Assembly (NCBI RefSeq): GCF_001882345.1
Contig: NZ_MINL01000001.1
Coordinates: 3,605,852 to 3,669,851, forward strand
Source: Halomonas sp. QHL1
GTDB taxonomy: Bacteria; Pseudomonadota; Gammaproteobacteria; Pseudomonadales; Halomonadaceae
Length of the DNA: 64,000 nt
Direction of reading: 5' to 3'
Shown here: piece after piece, positions 63,648 through 64,000 of the stretch
Layout of the letters: every line of letters begins with the position of its first letter
Position numbering within the stretch: the first letter of the stretch is position 1
The notes under the pieces: generated by a model
What the model was told of the DNA's origin: nothing
What the model saw: only the letters and a program-made list of their open reading frames with translations
The model's database searches: none
Made by a program: the position numbers and the translations under genes

Positions 63648-64000
63648 AACTGAATTTTGATCCGAATCTCGACTATCAGATGCAGGCCATTGAAGCCGTT
63701 TGTGATTTATTCCGTGGACAAGAAGTGTGCCGCACCGAATTCACGGTTTCGATGAAGCAGCCGGAACGCCAGTTGGCACTGGGTATGGCAGAGACCGATT
63801 TAGGCCTTGGCAATCAACTAACGTTATTGGACGACCAGCTGTTAGAAAATCTGCGCGAGGTACAATTGCGCAACGGTCTAGCGCCTTCCAACATGCTGAC
63901 CTCGGGCGACTTTACCGTCGAGATGGAGACGGGCACGGGTAAAACCTACGTCTACCTGCGCACAATTTTCGAGCTGAATAAGCGCTACGGATTCACCAAA
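63644..64000 (+). CDS. res: Type III restriction endonuclease Res, 5' part
   Basis: The first 119 codons are visible. The sequence begins MKLNFDPNLDYQMQAIEAVCDLFRGQ and reaches the SF2 helicase Walker A FTVEMETGTGKTYVYLRTIFEL, typical of type III Res subunits. These combine a DEAD-type ATPase motor with a C-terminal PD-(D/E)XK nuclease. The gene runs off the window, so the nuclease part cannot be checked. It is coupled to the preceding gene by ATGA. Confidence 0.9.
   Translation, partial: MKLNFDPNLDYQMQAIEAVCDLFRGQEVCRTEFTVSMKQPERQLALGMAETDLGLGNQLTLLDDQLLENLREVQLRNGLAPSNMLTSGDFTVEMETGTGKTYVYLRTIFELNKRYGFTK

Overview
The window looks like a chromosomal stretch of a moderately GC-rich gammaproteobacterium, most likely Halomonas or a close halomonad. 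This is judged from protein character and gene content: csrA followed by tRNA-Ser and tRNA-Arg genes, a sodium-pumping oxaloacetate decarboxylase (oadGAB), a complete system I cytochrome c maturation operon (ccmABCDEFGHI), smc, a very long zipA followed by ligA, and guaBA. No database search was possible; all family names come from motifs and overall protein resemblance.

Layout. 1-5.8 kb: the last codons of a gene (possibly lysC), csrA, three tRNA genes, dusC (minus) and oadGAB. 5.8-7.1 kb: two REP-type palindromes, then a minus-strand pair made of an S24/LexA-like protein that has lost both catalytic residues and a YigZ-family protein, preceded by LexA-box-like sites. 7.2-17.9 kb: ccmA-I and smc. 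17.9-20.1 kb: a D(-)-tartrate dehydratase-like enolase-superfamily gene divergent from a LysR regulator. 20.5-24.8 kb: zipA, ligA, yheU. 24.87-25.4 kb: an array of six 92-bp palindromic repeats. 25.5-35.8 kb: mnmC, a YciI protein, a PHP phosphoesterase, yciO, a voltage-gated-type potassium channel, a CYTH protein, a DUF47/pit phosphate transport pair, argA and a carboxymuconolactone decarboxylase-like protein. 35.8-40.8 kb: class III aminotransferase with an RpiR regulator, a hipBA toxin-antitoxin pair with three palindromes spaced exactly 50 bp, and a stress-type SDR. 41.3-44.0 kb: a cluster of hydrophilic, stress-type envelope proteins (holin-like DUF1469, DUF3618) plus a 47-residue charged microprotein. 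44.0-49.3 kb: xseA, a DsbA-like oxidoreductase, guaB, guaA.

Accessory region. At the 3' end of guaA lies an AT-rich integrated element of about 6.56 kb. It is bounded by a near-perfect 15-bp direct repeat (the guaA stop-codon region, 49270-49284 and 55818-55832), with shared GCACAAAAG-type motifs near both ends. It carries a tyrosine integrase, a second tyrosine recombinase consisting of the catalytic domain only, a HUH-type Rep-like protein, a GNAT-like protein and several unknown small proteins. The original guaA terminator appears displaced to just beyond the right repeat. Next come a 5'-truncated DUF3732 ATPase gene cut by an IS3-family element without target duplication, an AbiEi/AbiEii type IV toxin-antitoxin pair, a cupin gene, and a type III restriction-modification locus. 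In that locus a PD-(D/E)XK nuclease-like gene sits between mod and res. The res gene runs off the window end.

Functionally, the left three quarters is housekeeping (RNA modification, respiration, cell division, nucleotide and arginine synthesis). The last 15 kb is a mobile and defence neighbourhood anchored at guaA.
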